A DNA stretch of 39,285 bases. It comes from Streptomyces monashensis. GTDB lineage: Bacteria > Actinomycetota > Actinomycetes > Streptomycetales > Streptomycetaceae. The stretch covers positions 1 through 39,285 of the forward strand of contig NZ_MLYO01000083.1 of NCBI RefSeq assembly GCF_001866665.1, written 5' to 3'. Both the position numbers and the translations under genes were made by a program. Positions 1 to 8,636 of the stretch are shown in pieces. Below the pieces are notes generated by a model that ran no database searches, was not told the origin of the DNA, and saw nothing but the letters and a program-made list of their open reading frames with translations. Each line of letters starts with the position of its first letter. The stretch's first letter is position 1.

Positions 1-91
1 TCCGACCTAAAACACGGCCTAGCCCTCATCCGATCGCTATCGAAGATGTGGATCATCCGGGCCTTGGATGCTGGGGACCTGCAGGAGCCCG

Positions 92-1033
92 CTATCTCGG
101 TGCGACCGTGGCGATACGGCCCGGCTCGGAAGCGGCCAGCTCCGCTCCCACGCGGGCCGCGGTCTCGCGCAGCCAGATGTGGGCCGCGTCGTGGGTGTGC
201 ACCGGGTGCCACCACAGTGCCTCCTGGAGAGGGACCGCCCCGTAGGGCGGTTCCATGAGGCGTACGGCGGCCACGCCGCGCAGCAGCTCGGCCAGCCGCT
301 GCTGCACCAGGGCGATCCGGCGGGTGCCGGCGATGAGGAAGGGCAGCGCCTGGAAGCTGTCGACGGAGATCTCCACGCGGGGATCGACGCCGAGCATGCT
401 CAGCTGCCGGGCGGCCGGGGCGTCGTAGGCGCGCTGGTAGATGACCCAGGGCAGTCGTGCCAGGTCGTCCATGGTCAGCTGGTCGCCGACCTCGTCGTTC
501 GTCTCGGCGACCAGGAAGGCCCAGCGGTCGGTGAACAGGTCGACGGCGGGGAAACCGCTGATGATGCCGCGCGGGATCATCAGCCCGTCGGCTGTGCTGA
601 GCAGCGGTGTCGTGTCCTCGGTGACGTCGATGGGCGTCCGCTGGAAGCGCAGCCGTACTCCCGGGGCCTCGGCGTGCACGGTCCGGGCGAGCTCGGCGCC
701 GAACACGGCGAGGGCGTAGTCGGAGGTGAGCAGGGTGAACTCGTGCTCCTCGCTGCCCGGGGCGAAGTCGGCCCTGCTGCTGAAGACCCGTTCCAGCAGG
801 TCGCAGGCTGTCGAGGTGCGGTCCAGCAGAGCGCGGCCAAGGGCGGTCAGTTCGTACTGTCTGCCGACGCGCGCGAGCAGGTCGTCGTCGAAGTGGCGGC
901 GCAGGCGGGCCAGGGCCGCGCTCATCGCCGGCTGGCTGAGCCCGACGCGCTGCCCGGCGCGGGTGACGTTGCGTTCCTCCAGGAGGGCCCGCAGGGACAG
1001 GACGAGGTTGAGATCGAGGCCGGAGAGGGACAC
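92..1033 (-). CDS. LysR-family transcriptional regulator
   Basis: LysR-type regulator of 313 residues, probably controlling the divergent aromatic-catabolism operon that starts at 1164. The N-terminus carries the typical winged-helix region (LDLNLVLSLRALLEERNVTRA, then LSQPAMSAALARLRRHFDDDLL), and the remaining two thirds is a periplasmic-binding-protein-like effector domain of normal length. I chose the GTG at 1033 because a GGAGG lies five bases before it and the LysR fold begins at once. The frame stays open upstream to 1288, but that stretch would overlap the divergent gene and has no LysR similarity. Family knowledge: such regulators usually bind the shared intergenic region and respond to a pathway intermediate; the effector here is unknown. 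Confidence 0.93.
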   Translation of the reverse strand: MSLSGLDLNLVLSLRALLEERNVTRAGQRVGLSQPAMSAALARLRRHFDDDLLARVGRQYELTALGRALLDRTSTACDLLERVFSSRADFAPGSEEHEFTLLTSDYALAVFGAELARTVHAEAPGVRLRFQRTPIDVTEDTTPLLSTADGLMIPRGIISGFPAVDLFTDRWAFLVAETNDEVGDQLTMDDLARLPWVIYQRAYDAPAARQLSMLGVDPRVEISVDSFQALPFLIAGTRRIALVQQRLAELLRGVAAVRLMEPPYGAVPLQEALWWHPVHTHDAAHIWLRETAARVGAELAASEPGRIATVAPR

Positions 1034-1163
1034 GACGCCTCCAGAGCGAGGCCGCTTACGGCGGCAACATTTGCACCACGGATGATCATCATCTAAAGAA
1101 TCGATTTCCCAGATTACGTGGTGAGGGTCACATTGGTCCCACCGCAATCTGGAGGACATTCCC
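1034..1163. promoter_or_regulatory. Divergent promoter region between LysR gene and catabolic operon
   Basis: This 130-bp gap separates two divergent genes and is more AT-rich than its surroundings. It contains a perfect 10-bp palindrome, GATGATCATC, at 1081-1090, which could be part of a LysR binding site. A GGAGG ribosome site for the first operon gene lies near 1151. That it is the regulatory site is inferred from position only. Confidence 0.5.
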
Positions 1164-2162
1164 GTGAAACCCGCAGCCGCTTCCGCGTCCTTCTCCGGAC
1201 CCTTCGCCCTTGGCGTCCTCTCCGCCCCTGAACAGGCATCTTTCCCCGGTCTTGTGATCCCCGGGGGGCGCGTGCTGGATCTTCGCACGGCCCTCGGAGA
1301 ACCGGCCCTGACGTCCCGGGGGATCCTCGAGCGCTGGGAGGAGATGCTCCCTCACCTGCACGAGCTCGCGGCCGACGAGGCGGCCGACTGGCGGCCGTTG
1401 GAGCACCTGCGGGCGCACGCGCCGGTCGAGCCCCGCCAGGTCTTCCAGTCCGGCGCCAACTACCGGCAGCACGTGATCGATCTGGAGGTCGCCCACCGCT
1501 CCCCCGACGACCCCCGCACCGTGGAGGAGGCGCGCGCGGGGATCGCCGCGGTCATGGACCGGCGGGCGGCCGAGGATCTGCCGTACGTGTTCATCGGCCT
1601 GCCGAGCGCGATCACCGGCCCCTTCGACGACGTCGTACTTCAGGACTGGGCCGAACAGCCGGACTGGGAGCTGGAGTTGGCGGCCGTCATGGCGAGGCCC
1701 GCCTACCGGGTGACGGTCGAGGAGGCCCTGGAGTACGTGGCCGGCTACACCATCGCCAACGACCTCACCGACCGCGCCACCGTCTTCCGCCGGGACATGA
1801 AGGCCATCGGCACCGACTGGCTGCGCTGCAAGAACGCTCCCGGTTTCACCCCGCTCGGCCCGTGGATCGTGCCCGCCGAGTCGATCGCCGACCCGGGTGA
1901 CCTGCGCGTCACGCTGAAGCTCAACGGCGAGACCATGCAGGACGAGTCCACCAAGGACATGCTCTTCGGCATCGCCCGGCTGGTGTCGTACATCTCCCGG
2001 ACCTCCCAGCTCCTGCCCGGCGACCTGGTGCTCACCGGCAGCCCGGCCGGCAACGGCATGCACTGGGGACGGCTGCTGCGCGACGGCGACGTCATGGAGG
2101 GCTCCATCACGGGCCTGGGCGCGCAGCGCAACCGCTGTGTCGCCGGGAGGACCTTGTCGTGA
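1164..2162 (+). CDS. Fumarylacetoacetate hydrolase family protein (first copy)
   Basis: 332-residue protein of the FAH fold, a family that hydrolyses or isomerises acylpyruvate-type ring-cleavage products using a divalent metal. The fold core is visible: VFQSGANYRQHV near residue 95, the acidic metal-ligand strand WELELAAVM near residue 170, then YTIANDLTDR, and PGDLVLTGSPAGNG near the end. The GTG start follows GGAGGACATTCCC at good spacing. It is the first gene of the operon and its stop overlaps the next start (GTGA), so the two are translationally coupled. It probably acts on a product of the extradiol dioxygenase encoded downstream. A second, divergent FAH protein lies at 6414, so the two likely act on different intermediates. 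Confidence 0.88.
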   Translation: MKPAAASASFSGPFALGVLSAPEQASFPGLVIPGGRVLDLRTALGEPALTSRGILERWEEMLPHLHELAADEAADWRPLEHLRAHAPVEPRQVFQSGANYRQHVIDLEVAHRSPDDPRTVEEARAGIAAVMDRRAAEDLPYVFIGLPSAITGPFDDVVLQDWAEQPDWELELAAVMARPAYRVTVEEALEYVAGYTIANDLTDRATVFRRDMKAIGTDWLRCKNAPGFTPLGPWIVPAESIADPGDLRVTLKLNGETMQDESTKDMLFGIARLVSYISRTSQLLPGDLVLTGSPAGNGMHWGRLLRDGDVMEGSITGLGAQRNRCVAGRTLS

Positions 2163-3130
2163 CGGCCCCGCTCGACCCCGCGGACGCCGAGGGCGCGATC
2201 ACCGAGGCCGTCAAGCGGTATTCCAACTGGGGGCGTTGGGGCGAGGACGACGTGCTCGGCACGCTGAACTTCCTCGACGAGGCCAAGCGCCGCGAGGGTG
2301 CGGCACTGGTCCGCCGGGGCGTCAGCTTCTCGCTGTCGCAGCGGTTCGACATGAACGGGCCGCAGAAGGGCTGGCGCCGCCGCACCAACCCCGTCCACAC
2401 CATGCTGGACACGGGAACGGACGCGGCGCTGGGCAATCAGGGCTTCCCGCACGGCATCGGCGGCGCCGACGACGTGATCGCGATGCCCCTGCAGTGCTCC
2501 ACCCAGTGGGATGGGCTCGGGCACATCTTCGACCACGGCAAGGCGTGGAACGGACGCGACGCCGCGAAGACCGTCACCTCCGAGGGTGATCTGGTCACCG
2601 GCATCGAGCACATGGCCCCGTACGTCGCCGGGCGCGGAGTCCTCCTCGACGTCGGCCGGGTGATCGGCGACGAACGCGGGGAACTGCCGGACGGTTTCGC
2701 GATCACCGAGGAACACCTGACCGCGACGGCCGAGGCGCACGGCGTGGCTGTCGGCCGTGGTGACATCGTCGTCGTGCGGACCGGGCGGCTGGCGCGCGCC
2801 CGCCGCGAGGGCTGGGGCGACTACGCGGGCGGAGAGTCGCCCGGTCTGTCCTTCACCACTGCCGGCTGGCTGCACGCGAGCGAGATCGCCGCGATCGCCA
2901 CCGACACGTGGGGCTTCGAGGTACGGCCGAACGAGTTCCACGGTGCCTTCCAGCCGCTGCACCAGGTCGTCATCCCCAACATGGGCCTGCTGATCGGCGA
3001 GATGTGGGACCCCGACGCTCTCGCGGACGACTGCGCCTGCGACGGCGTATACGAGTTCTGGCTCACCGCCGCCCCCCTGCCCATCACCGGAGCCGTCGGC
3101 TCCCCCGTCAACCCCGTCGCCGTCAAGTGA
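2159..3130 (+). CDS. Cyclase family protein (metal-dependent hydrolase, kynurenine formamidase fold)
   Basis: 323-residue member of the cyclase/KynB-like family, metal-dependent enzymes that hydrolyse amides, lactams or lactones. The metal motif of the family (HxGTHxDxPxH) appears as QCSTQWDGLGH at residues 112-122: the later Asp118 and His122 are kept, while the two leading His are Gln112 and Gln116. This fits the longer subgroup of about 320 residues rather than classical KynB (about 210). It overlaps the upstream FAH gene by four bases and lies 23 bases before the monooxygenase, so it is part of the same operon. Its likely job is ring opening or hydrolysis in the aromatic pathway; substrate unknown. 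Confidence 0.85.
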   Translation: MTAPLDPADAEGAITEAVKRYSNWGRWGEDDVLGTLNFLDEAKRREGAALVRRGVSFSLSQRFDMNGPQKGWRRRTNPVHTMLDTGTDAALGNQGFPHGIGGADDVIAMPLQCSTQWDGLGHIFDHGKAWNGRDAAKTVTSEGDLVTGIEHMAPYVAGRGVLLDVGRVIGDERGELPDGFAITEEHLTATAEAHGVAVGRGDIVVVRTGRLARARREGWGDYAGGESPGLSFTTAGWLHASEIAAIATDTWGFEVRPNEFHGAFQPLHQVVIPNMGLLIGEMWDPDALADDCACDGVYEFWLTAAPLPITGAVGSPVNPVAVK

Positions 3131-3153
3131 CCTTCCCAACAAAGGAGTTGGCC

Positions 3154-4275
3154 ATGGAAGGAAAGAGAGTCCTGGTCATCGGAGGGGGCACCTCCGGCAA
3201 CGTCATGACCGTGCTGCTGCGGCGGGCCGGCATCGACGTCGACCTCGTCGAGGTCAAGGAGGACTGGAACGTACGCGGCTCCGGCATCACCCTTCAGGGC
3301 AACGCCCTGCGCGTGCTGCGCGAGATCGGCGTCTGGGACGAGGTCCGCGAGCACGGCTTCGGCTTCGACTCCGTGGGGATGACGACGCCCGACGGCACCG
3401 TGCTGCGCGTCAGCGAGGTCCTCCGCACCGGCGGAGACGACCTCCCCGCCACCCTGGGCATGCAACGCCCGGTGCTCCAGCGCATCCTCGTCGACGCCGT
3501 CCGGGCATCCGGCGCGAACGTCCGGCTCGGCACCACCGCCGAGATCCTCACCGAGGACGACACGTCAGCGACCGTCCGGTTCAGTGACGGCACCGAGGGC
3601 CGCTACGACCTCGTCGTGGCCGCCGACGGCCTGCACTCCGCGACCCGCGCCGCCATCGGTATCGACGTCAAACCCGAGCCGACCGGCATGGCCATCTGGC
3701 GTGTCCGGGCGACCCGCCCGGCCGGAGTGGAGCGCAGCGACCTCTCCTACGGCGGGCCCTGCTACATCGCCGGCTACACGCCCACCGGCGAGGACACGAT
3801 CTACGCCTATCTGGTGGAGGCCGGCCGCGACCGCGCAACGATCCCGCCCGAGTCCTACGGTCAGGAGATGCGCCGCCTCGCCGTGGGCTACGGCGGTGCC
3901 TGGGACGAGATCCGCGACTCGATCACCGACCCGGCGCAGGTGAACTACACCTGCTTCGACCGGATGCTGGTCGAGGGGTCCTGGCACCGGGGCCGGGTCG
4001 TCCTCGTCGGCGACGCCGCGCACTGCTGCCCACCCACGCTGGCCCAGGGCGCGGCCATGGCCCTGGAGGACACGTGGGTGCTGTCCCAGCTGCTGACCAG
4101 CGGATCCGCGTGGGACGAGGAACTGCTCACGCGCTACTACGAGCGACGGATCGACCGGGTCCGGATGGTCGTCGAAGCGTCCGTGCAGATCGGGCAGTGG
4201 CAGCTCGACGGCGTGCCCGGTGACGTGCCCGGGCTGCTGGACGCCACCATGCCGGTGCTCAAGGAGCTGCCGTGA
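3154..4275 (+). CDS. FAD-dependent aromatic monooxygenase
   Basis: 373-residue group A flavoprotein monooxygenase (UbiH/PHBH-like), expected to hydroxylate an aromatic ring using NAD(P)H and oxygen. Visible motifs are the dinucleotide fold VLVIGGGTSGNVM at residues 6-18, the middle motif DLVVAADGLHSATR, and the second FAD motif VLVGDAAHCCPPTLAQGA followed by AMALEDTWVL. The ATG at 3154 follows AAAGGAG closely; an open frame runs further upstream but overlaps the cyclase gene and is not family-like. Its stop overlaps the next start (GTGA). In context it would supply the hydroxyl group needed before extradiol cleavage. Confidence 0.92.
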   Translation: MEGKRVLVIGGGTSGNVMTVLLRRAGIDVDLVEVKEDWNVRGSGITLQGNALRVLREIGVWDEVREHGFGFDSVGMTTPDGTVLRVSEVLRTGGDDLPATLGMQRPVLQRILVDAVRASGANVRLGTTAEILTEDDTSATVRFSDGTEGRYDLVVAADGLHSATRAAIGIDVKPEPTGMAIWRVRATRPAGVERSDLSYGGPCYIAGYTPTGEDTIYAYLVEAGRDRATIPPESYGQEMRRLAVGYGGAWDEIRDSITDPAQVNYTCFDRMLVEGSWHRGRVVLVGDAAHCCPPTLAQGAAMALEDTWVLSQLLTSGSAWDEELLTRYYERRIDRVRMVVEASVQIGQWQLDGVPGDVPGLLDATMPVLKELP

Positions 4276-5348
4276 CGGCCCACCCGCCCCCGGCTACCGC
4301 TGGGAGCCGCCCCCAGCGCGATCCCCGCCCCTCGTCGAGCACGGACGCGCGCACTTCCCCGACTGTCGACGTACACGCGCACGTCCTGATCCCCGAGGTA
4401 GAGGCCCTGGTGGCCGGCCTACCGGGCCTGGCAAAGGCCAAGGCCCTCGACGCCCGCCGCAACGGGCCCGCGACCCTGGCCGTCAGCGGCCCCATGGTCG
4501 CCGAGCGCATCCCGAGGCTGACGGACGTCGCCGTACGACTGGCCGCGATGGACACGCAGGGCGTGGACGTCCAGCTGGTCAGCCCGTCCCCCTCGCACTA
4601 CCACTACTGGGCGGACGAGGAGACGGCGGAGAAGGTGTACCGCCTGGCCAACGAGACGACGGCCGCCCACTGCGCCCAGGCGCCCGGCCGGCTGCACGGT
4701 CTGGGCCTCGTCCCCCTGCAGCACCCTGAATCGGCGGTGCGCGCGCTCGAACTCGCCATGGGTATGGGCCTGTTGGGTGTCGAAATCTCCTCGCACGCGC
4801 CGGGCCGGGAGCTGTCGGATCCGGCGTACGAACCCTTCTGGACCCGGGCCGAGGAGACGGGCGCGATCCTCTTCCTGCACCCCTTCGGCTGCACGCTCGA
4901 CGAGCGTCTCGACCAGTGGTACCTGTCCAACACCGTCGGCCAGCCCACCGAGAACGCCGTCGCGCTCTCGCACCTGATCTTCTCCGGGGTGCTGGACCGG
5001 CACCCGGAGCTGAAGGTCATCGCCGCGCACGGGGGCGGCTATCTGCCCACCCACATAGGCCGTTCCGACCACGCCTGGTCGGCCCGCTCCGACGCGGGCG
5101 CTGGCTGCGCCCACCTGCCCAGCAGCTACCTCAAGCGCTTGTACTTCGACTCCCTGGTCCACGACCCGCAGGTACTGCGGGCACTGATCGGCGCGGTCGG
5201 CGCGGACCGTGTGCTGCTCGGCTCCGATTTCCCCTTCGACATGGGCACCGAGGACCCCGTCGGCGCACTGCGCGCCGCACGCCTGCCCGACGACGACTTC
5301 CACGCCGTGCGCGGCGGCAACGCGACAACGCTGCTGCGCCTCACCTGA
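4272..5348 (+). CDS. Amidohydrolase 2 family protein (ACMSD-like decarboxylase/hydrolase)
   Basis: 358-residue TIM-barrel metal enzyme of the amidohydrolase-2 group, which includes aminocarboxymuconate-semialdehyde decarboxylase and other non-oxidative decarboxylases. The metal residues are visible: VDVHAHVLIP (HxH) near residue 35, FLHPFG near 205, IAAHGGGYLP near 255 and LLGSDFPFDMG near 315. The first 30 residues are Pro/Ser-rich and outside the fold. GTG at 4272 overlaps the monooxygenase stop and has AAGGAG six bases before it. In the operon it most likely decarboxylates or hydrolyses an aromatic acid or a ring-cleavage product; which one cannot be told from sequence. Confidence 0.88.
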   Translation: MTAHPPPATAGSRPQRDPRPSSSTDARTSPTVDVHAHVLIPEVEALVAGLPGLAKAKALDARRNGPATLAVSGPMVAERIPRLTDVAVRLAAMDTQGVDVQLVSPSPSHYHYWADEETAEKVYRLANETTAAHCAQAPGRLHGLGLVPLQHPESAVRALELAMGMGLLGVEISSHAPGRELSDPAYEPFWTRAEETGAILFLHPFGCTLDERLDQWYLSNTVGQPTENAVALSHLIFSGVLDRHPELKVIAAHGGGYLPTHIGRSDHAWSARSDAGAGCAHLPSSYLKRLYFDSLVHDPQVLRALIGAVGADRVLLGSDFPFDMGTEDPVGALRAARLPDDDFHAVRGGNATTLLRLT

Positions 5349-5369
5349 CCCCCGCACAGGAGAACCGCC

Positions 5370-6308
5370 ATGAGCGCACGCCTGCTCACCCATCTGCGGC
5401 ACGTCGACCTCGCCGTGCCCGACTACGACAAGCAGCTCGACTTCTACGCCGGCGTCTGGGGCCTGACCCAGGTCGCCGAGGACTCCGGCATCTCCTTCCT
5501 CGCCGCCGAGGGCAGCCCCGAGCAGTACGTGGTGCGGCTGCGCAAGGCCGAGGAGAAGCGCCTCGACCTCGTCTCGTACGGCGCCGGCTCCACCGAGGAC
5601 GTGGACACTCTCGCCGAGCAACTCCTGGCGGGAGGCGTGCAGTTGATCTCCCAGCCGGGCAAGATCGACACACCCGGGGGCGGCTACGGCTTCCGCTTCT
5701 TCGACGTCGACGGCCGCACCATCGAAGTGTCCGCCGATGTGGACGTACGGCAGCACCGCAAGATCGAGGAGAAGGAGGCCATCCCGGTCAAGCTGTCGCA
5801 CGTCGTGCTGAACTCGCCGGACCTCGACAGGACCCGCGAGTGGTACGAGCGCCACCTGGGCTTCCGTCACTCCGACACGCTCAGCTCGCCGCACATGGGC
5901 GAGGTCATGCACTTCATGCGGATCTCCAACCAGCACCACTCGATGGCCATCGCGAAGGGCCCGCACACCTCCCTGCACCACGTCTCCTTCGAGATGCGCG
6001 GCCTGGACGAGTACATGCGCGGCTCCGGCCGCGTGATGCGCGCCGGCTTCCGCAAGATCTGGGGCCCCGGCCGGCACTTGGCGGGTGACAACACGTTCAC
6101 GTACTTCCTGGACCCGCACGGCAACACCGTCGAGTACACGACGGAGTTGGAGCTGCTGGACGAGGACACCTGGCACCCCCACGTCTACGACTTCTCCCAG
6201 CCCGAGGTCACCGACCAGTGGGGCACCGCCAATCCCATGAACGAACTGGTCGCCAAGGAGTCCTTCAACGACGTCGACCGCGGCTGCTTCGTCGCCCCGC
6301 CGGTCTGA
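5370..6308 (+). CDS. Two-domain VOC extradiol ring-cleavage dioxygenase
   Basis: 312-residue protein with two vicinal-oxygen-chelate modules, the layout of type I extradiol dioxygenases (catechol 2,3-dioxygenase type). The N-terminal module (about residues 7-125) is the non-catalytic copy. The C-terminal module carries the Fe(II) triad: His144 in KLSHVVLNSP, His203/204 in SLHHVSFEM and Glu255 in NTVEYTTE. Length and triad spacing match the family. The ATG follows AGGAG nine bases upstream. It would cleave the dihydroxylated ring next to a hydroxyl, feeding the FAH-fold enzymes on either side. A large inverted repeat follows the gene. Confidence 0.92.
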   Translation: MSARLLTHLRHVDLAVPDYDKQLDFYAGVWGLTQVAEDSGISFLAAEGSPEQYVVRLRKAEEKRLDLVSYGAGSTEDVDTLAEQLLAGGVQLISQPGKIDTPGGGYGFRFFDVDGRTIEVSADVDVRQHRKIEEKEAIPVKLSHVVLNSPDLDRTREWYERHLGFRHSDTLSSPHMGEVMHFMRISNQHHSMAIAKGPHTSLHHVSFEMRGLDEYMRGSGRVMRAGFRKIWGPGRHLAGDNTFTYFLDPHGNTVEYTTELELLDEDTWHPHVYDFSQPEVTDQWGTANPMNELVAKESFNDVDRGCFVAPPV

Positions 6309-6320
6309 CCCCCTCGAACC

Positions 6321-6372
6321 CCGGGGACGCGGTGGCCCTGTCACCGCCCTGACGCCCTTGCCGCGTCCCCGG
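6321..6372 (+). terminator. Large inverted repeat inside the operon (terminator or processing hairpin)
   Basis: A perfect 12-bp stem, CCGGGGACGCGG at 6321-6332 with CCGCGTCCCCGG at 6361-6372, encloses a 28-nt loop with an inner GGTG/CACC pairing. It lies between the dioxygenase and the second FAH gene. There is no U-tract, so it may attenuate, partly terminate, or stabilise the upstream transcript. Confidence 0.6.
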
Positions 6373-6413
6373 CTCCCACCGCTGTCGAAGACCGCCGGAG
6401 CCTGGAGCAGTGC

Positions 6414-7385
6414 ATGCGTTTCGCCACCTATGAACATCGAGACCAGCGCCGGGTCGCCGTCGTGGAGGAGGACGGCACCCTCCACCCGGTTCCCGGGGCG
6501 CGCTCGCTCACGGAGCTGATCAGCTGCGGCGACGGACTCGACGCGCTCCTGCGCGCCGGCGCCGCCACGCTCGACGTCCCGCCGGGCCCTCACGTGTCCG
6601 AGGTGCGGCTGCTGCCACCGCTTCAGCCGCCCACCGTGCGGGACTTCGTCACCTTCGAGGAACACGTCGAAGGGGTACGGCGGTCCGTGGACGGCGTCGG
6701 CGGGGTGCCCGAAGCCTGGTACGACGCCCCGACGTTCTACTTCACCAACCCGTACGCCGTCATCGGCGCCCACGACGACGTCCCGGTGCCGCCGGGCAGC
6801 GAAGTCCTCGACTTCGAGCTGGAGGTCGCCGCCGTCATCGGCCGGGAGGGGCGGGACCTGACGCCAGAGCAGGCACGGGACCACATCATCGGCTACACCG
6901 TCTTCAACGACTGGTCGGCCCGCGACCTGCAGTCCCGCGAGATGCAGGTCCGCCTCGGCCCGTGCAAGGGCAAGGACACGGCCGCCACCTTCGGCCCGTA
7001 CCTGGTCACCGCCGACGAGCTGGAGCCGTACCGCGACACCGACGGCTTTCTGCGCCTGGCGCTGACCGCCTCGGTGAACGGCGAGGTCGTCGGCAAGGAC
7101 CTGTTGTCCAACATGAGCTGGACCTTCGAGGAGATGGTCGCCTACGCCTCGCGGGGCACCGTCGTCCGCCCCGGCGACGTGCTCGGCTCCGGCACCTGCG
7201 GCAACGGCGGCTGCCTCGCCGAGCTGTGGGGCGTCCGGGGCGAGCAGTCCCCGCCCTCGCTGAAGCCGGGAGACACCGTCACCCTCACCGTGGAGGGCAT
7301 CGGCACCGTCTCCAACACCGTGGTCGCGGGCAGGAATCCGGAGCCGCTGCCGACCGCCCGGCGCCGCACCCGGGAGCGGCCGTGA
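6414..7385 (+). CDS. Fumarylacetoacetate hydrolase family protein (second copy)
   Basis: 323-residue FAH-fold hydrolase. It shows the family features PYAVIGAHDDVPVPPGS, the acidic ligand strand LDFELEVAAVIGR near residue 145, YTVFNDWSARDLQ near 165, and GDVLGSGTCGNGGC towards the end. It differs clearly from the first FAH gene of the operon. The ATG follows GGAG at about seven bases. It is separated from the dioxygenase by a strong hairpin, so it may be the first gene of a sub-operon with the following SDR, whose start overlaps its stop (GTGA). Likely role: hydrolysis of a ring-cleavage product. Confidence 0.9.
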   Translation: MRFATYEHRDQRRVAVVEEDGTLHPVPGARSLTELISCGDGLDALLRAGAATLDVPPGPHVSEVRLLPPLQPPTVRDFVTFEEHVEGVRRSVDGVGGVPEAWYDAPTFYFTNPYAVIGAHDDVPVPPGSEVLDFELEVAAVIGREGRDLTPEQARDHIIGYTVFNDWSARDLQSREMQVRLGPCKGKDTAATFGPYLVTADELEPYRDTDGFLRLALTASVNGEVVGKDLLSNMSWTFEEMVAYASRGTVVRPGDVLGSGTCGNGGCLAELWGVRGEQSPPSLKPGDTVTLTVEGIGTVSNTVVAGRNPEPLPTARRRTRERP

Positions 7386-8146
7386 ACGATCTGCACCCCA
7401 AGAGGCTCCTCGGCAAGGTCGTCGTCGTCACCGGCGCCGCGCGCGGCCAGGGCGCCGCCGAGGCCGAGGCCCTGACCCGCGAGGGCGCCCGCGTCATCGC
7501 CACCGACGTGGCCGAGGCCGCCGGCTGCCGCCGCCTCGACGTCACCGACGAGGAGCACTGGGCGGAGCTGGCCGCCGAACTGAGGGAGTCGTACGGCCAG
7601 GTGCACGGCCTGGTCAACAACGCGGGCATCACCTGGCGCGCCCGCCTCGGCGATGTGACCCCCGCCGACTTCGCCCGAGTCCACGCCGTCAACGTCACCG
7701 GCCCGCTCCTTGCCATCCAGCACCTGACGCCGCTGATGCCGCCCGGCTCGTCCATCGTCAACGTCGGTTCCACCGCCGCGCTCAGCGGCCACTATCCGGT
7801 CGCCTACACGACCAGCAAATGGGCGCTGCGCGGCCTGTCGAAGACCGCCGCCATGGAGCTCGGCCCGCGCGGCATCCGCGTCAACACGATCCACCCCGGC
7901 TTCATCGAGACCGAGATGACCGCCTCCGCCGCGCCCGCCTTCCGCGAGGCGAACATCCGCGAGACCCCGCTCGGCCGCACCGGCACGGTCGACGAGGTCG
8001 CCCCGGTCGTGGTCTTCCTCCTGTCCGACGAGTCCTCCTTCATCACCGGCGCCGAGATCCCGGTCGACGGCGGACTCACCACGCACGGCGGCGTCAAGTC
8101 CATCTCGGACGCTCTGGGTTCGGCTGCTCCGACGGAGGGACATTGA
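7382..8146 (+). CDS. Short-chain dehydrogenase/reductase (SDR)
   Basis: 254-residue classical SDR, an NAD(P)-dependent oxidoreductase. The nucleotide motif VVVTGAARGQGAAEA is at residues 13-27, HGLVNNAGITW near 75, the catalytic Ser in VNVGSTAALSG, Tyr and Lys in VAYTTSKWAL, and the C-terminal FITGAEIPVDGG. The GTG start at 7382 overlaps the FAH stop, with GGGAG just upstream. Its own stop overlaps a TTG start of a second, truncated SDR. It likely oxidises or reduces an alcohol/ketone in the same catabolic route. Confidence 0.93.
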   Translation: MNDLHPKRLLGKVVVVTGAARGQGAAEAEALTREGARVIATDVAEAAGCRRLDVTDEEHWAELAAELRESYGQVHGLVNNAGITWRARLGDVTPADFARVHAVNVTGPLLAIQHLTPLMPPGSSIVNVGSTAALSGHYPVAYTTSKWALRGLSKTAAMELGPRGIRVNTIHPGFIETEMTASAAPAFREANIRETPLGRTGTVDEVAPVVVFLLSDESSFITGAEIPVDGGLTTHGGVKSISDALGSAAPTEGH

Positions 8147-8388
8147 AACGGCTGGCAGGGAAGGTTGCCCTGATACCGGGCACGGCCCGCGGTCAGGGAC
8201 GCACGGCGGCGCTGCGGTTCGCGGCCGAGGGCGCGATCGTCGGCGGCGGCGACCTGCGGCACGAGTCCGAGCTGAAGGCCCAGCGTCTCGTCGCGCAGGC
8301 GGGCGGCACGGCCCTCACCCCCGGCCCGCTCGACGCGACCGACGAGGACTCCGTCCGCGCCTGGGTCGAGGAGGCCGCGGACGCCTTC
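8143..8388 (+). pseudogene. N-terminal fragment of a second SDR, truncated by an IS remnant
   Basis: A TTG at 8143 follows GGAGGGACA and overlaps the preceding stop (TTGA). It opens a frame with an SDR N-terminus: LAGKVALIPGTARGQGRTAA, then AAEGAIVGGGDL and LDATDEDSVRAWVEEAADAF, where the NNAG motif should follow. At about 8388 the similarity stops and the sequence continues as antisense of a transposase N-terminus. Roughly 82 of the usual 250 residues remain; the catalytic Tyr/Lys are lost. Confidence 0.82.
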
Positions 8389-8555
8389 AGCGTCAGGTCC
8401 ACCAGCGAGGTGACCGGCCCCTCGACGCACAACAGCGCGTCGGCCAGTTCGAACAGTTCGTCACGGCGGGCGGTCAGACACTCGTACAACTCTGCTCGGA
8501 AGCGCGACACTTCCGCTAACGCTTCCTGTCGGACATCCGGGCACACCACACTCAT
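8389..8555 (-). pseudogene. 5' remnant of an IS701-like transposase gene
   Basis: Read on the minus strand from ATG 8555, the product begins MSVVCPDVRQEALAEVSRF and continues through ELYECLTARRDELFELADAL to EGPVTSLVDLTL. This matches my recollection of the start of IS701-family transposases common in Streptomyces. Only about 55 residues remain, with no DDE residues; the frame then runs into antisense SDR sequence. I saw no inverted repeats. Confidence 0.65.
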
Positions 8556-8636
8556 GACAACGGCCTTCGGCTGGTTCTCCTCGTGACGGAGCACAGGATC
8601 AGACGAAGGCCACCGTCATGTCCGGCGAATGCCCAG

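Noticed and set aside
4419..6884. Very long minus-strand open frame (821 codons) opposite the amidohydrolase, dioxygenase and FAH genes
   Set aside because: No family motif and a composition typical of antisense of high-GC coding DNA; the plus-strand genes carry clear motifs and ribosome sites.
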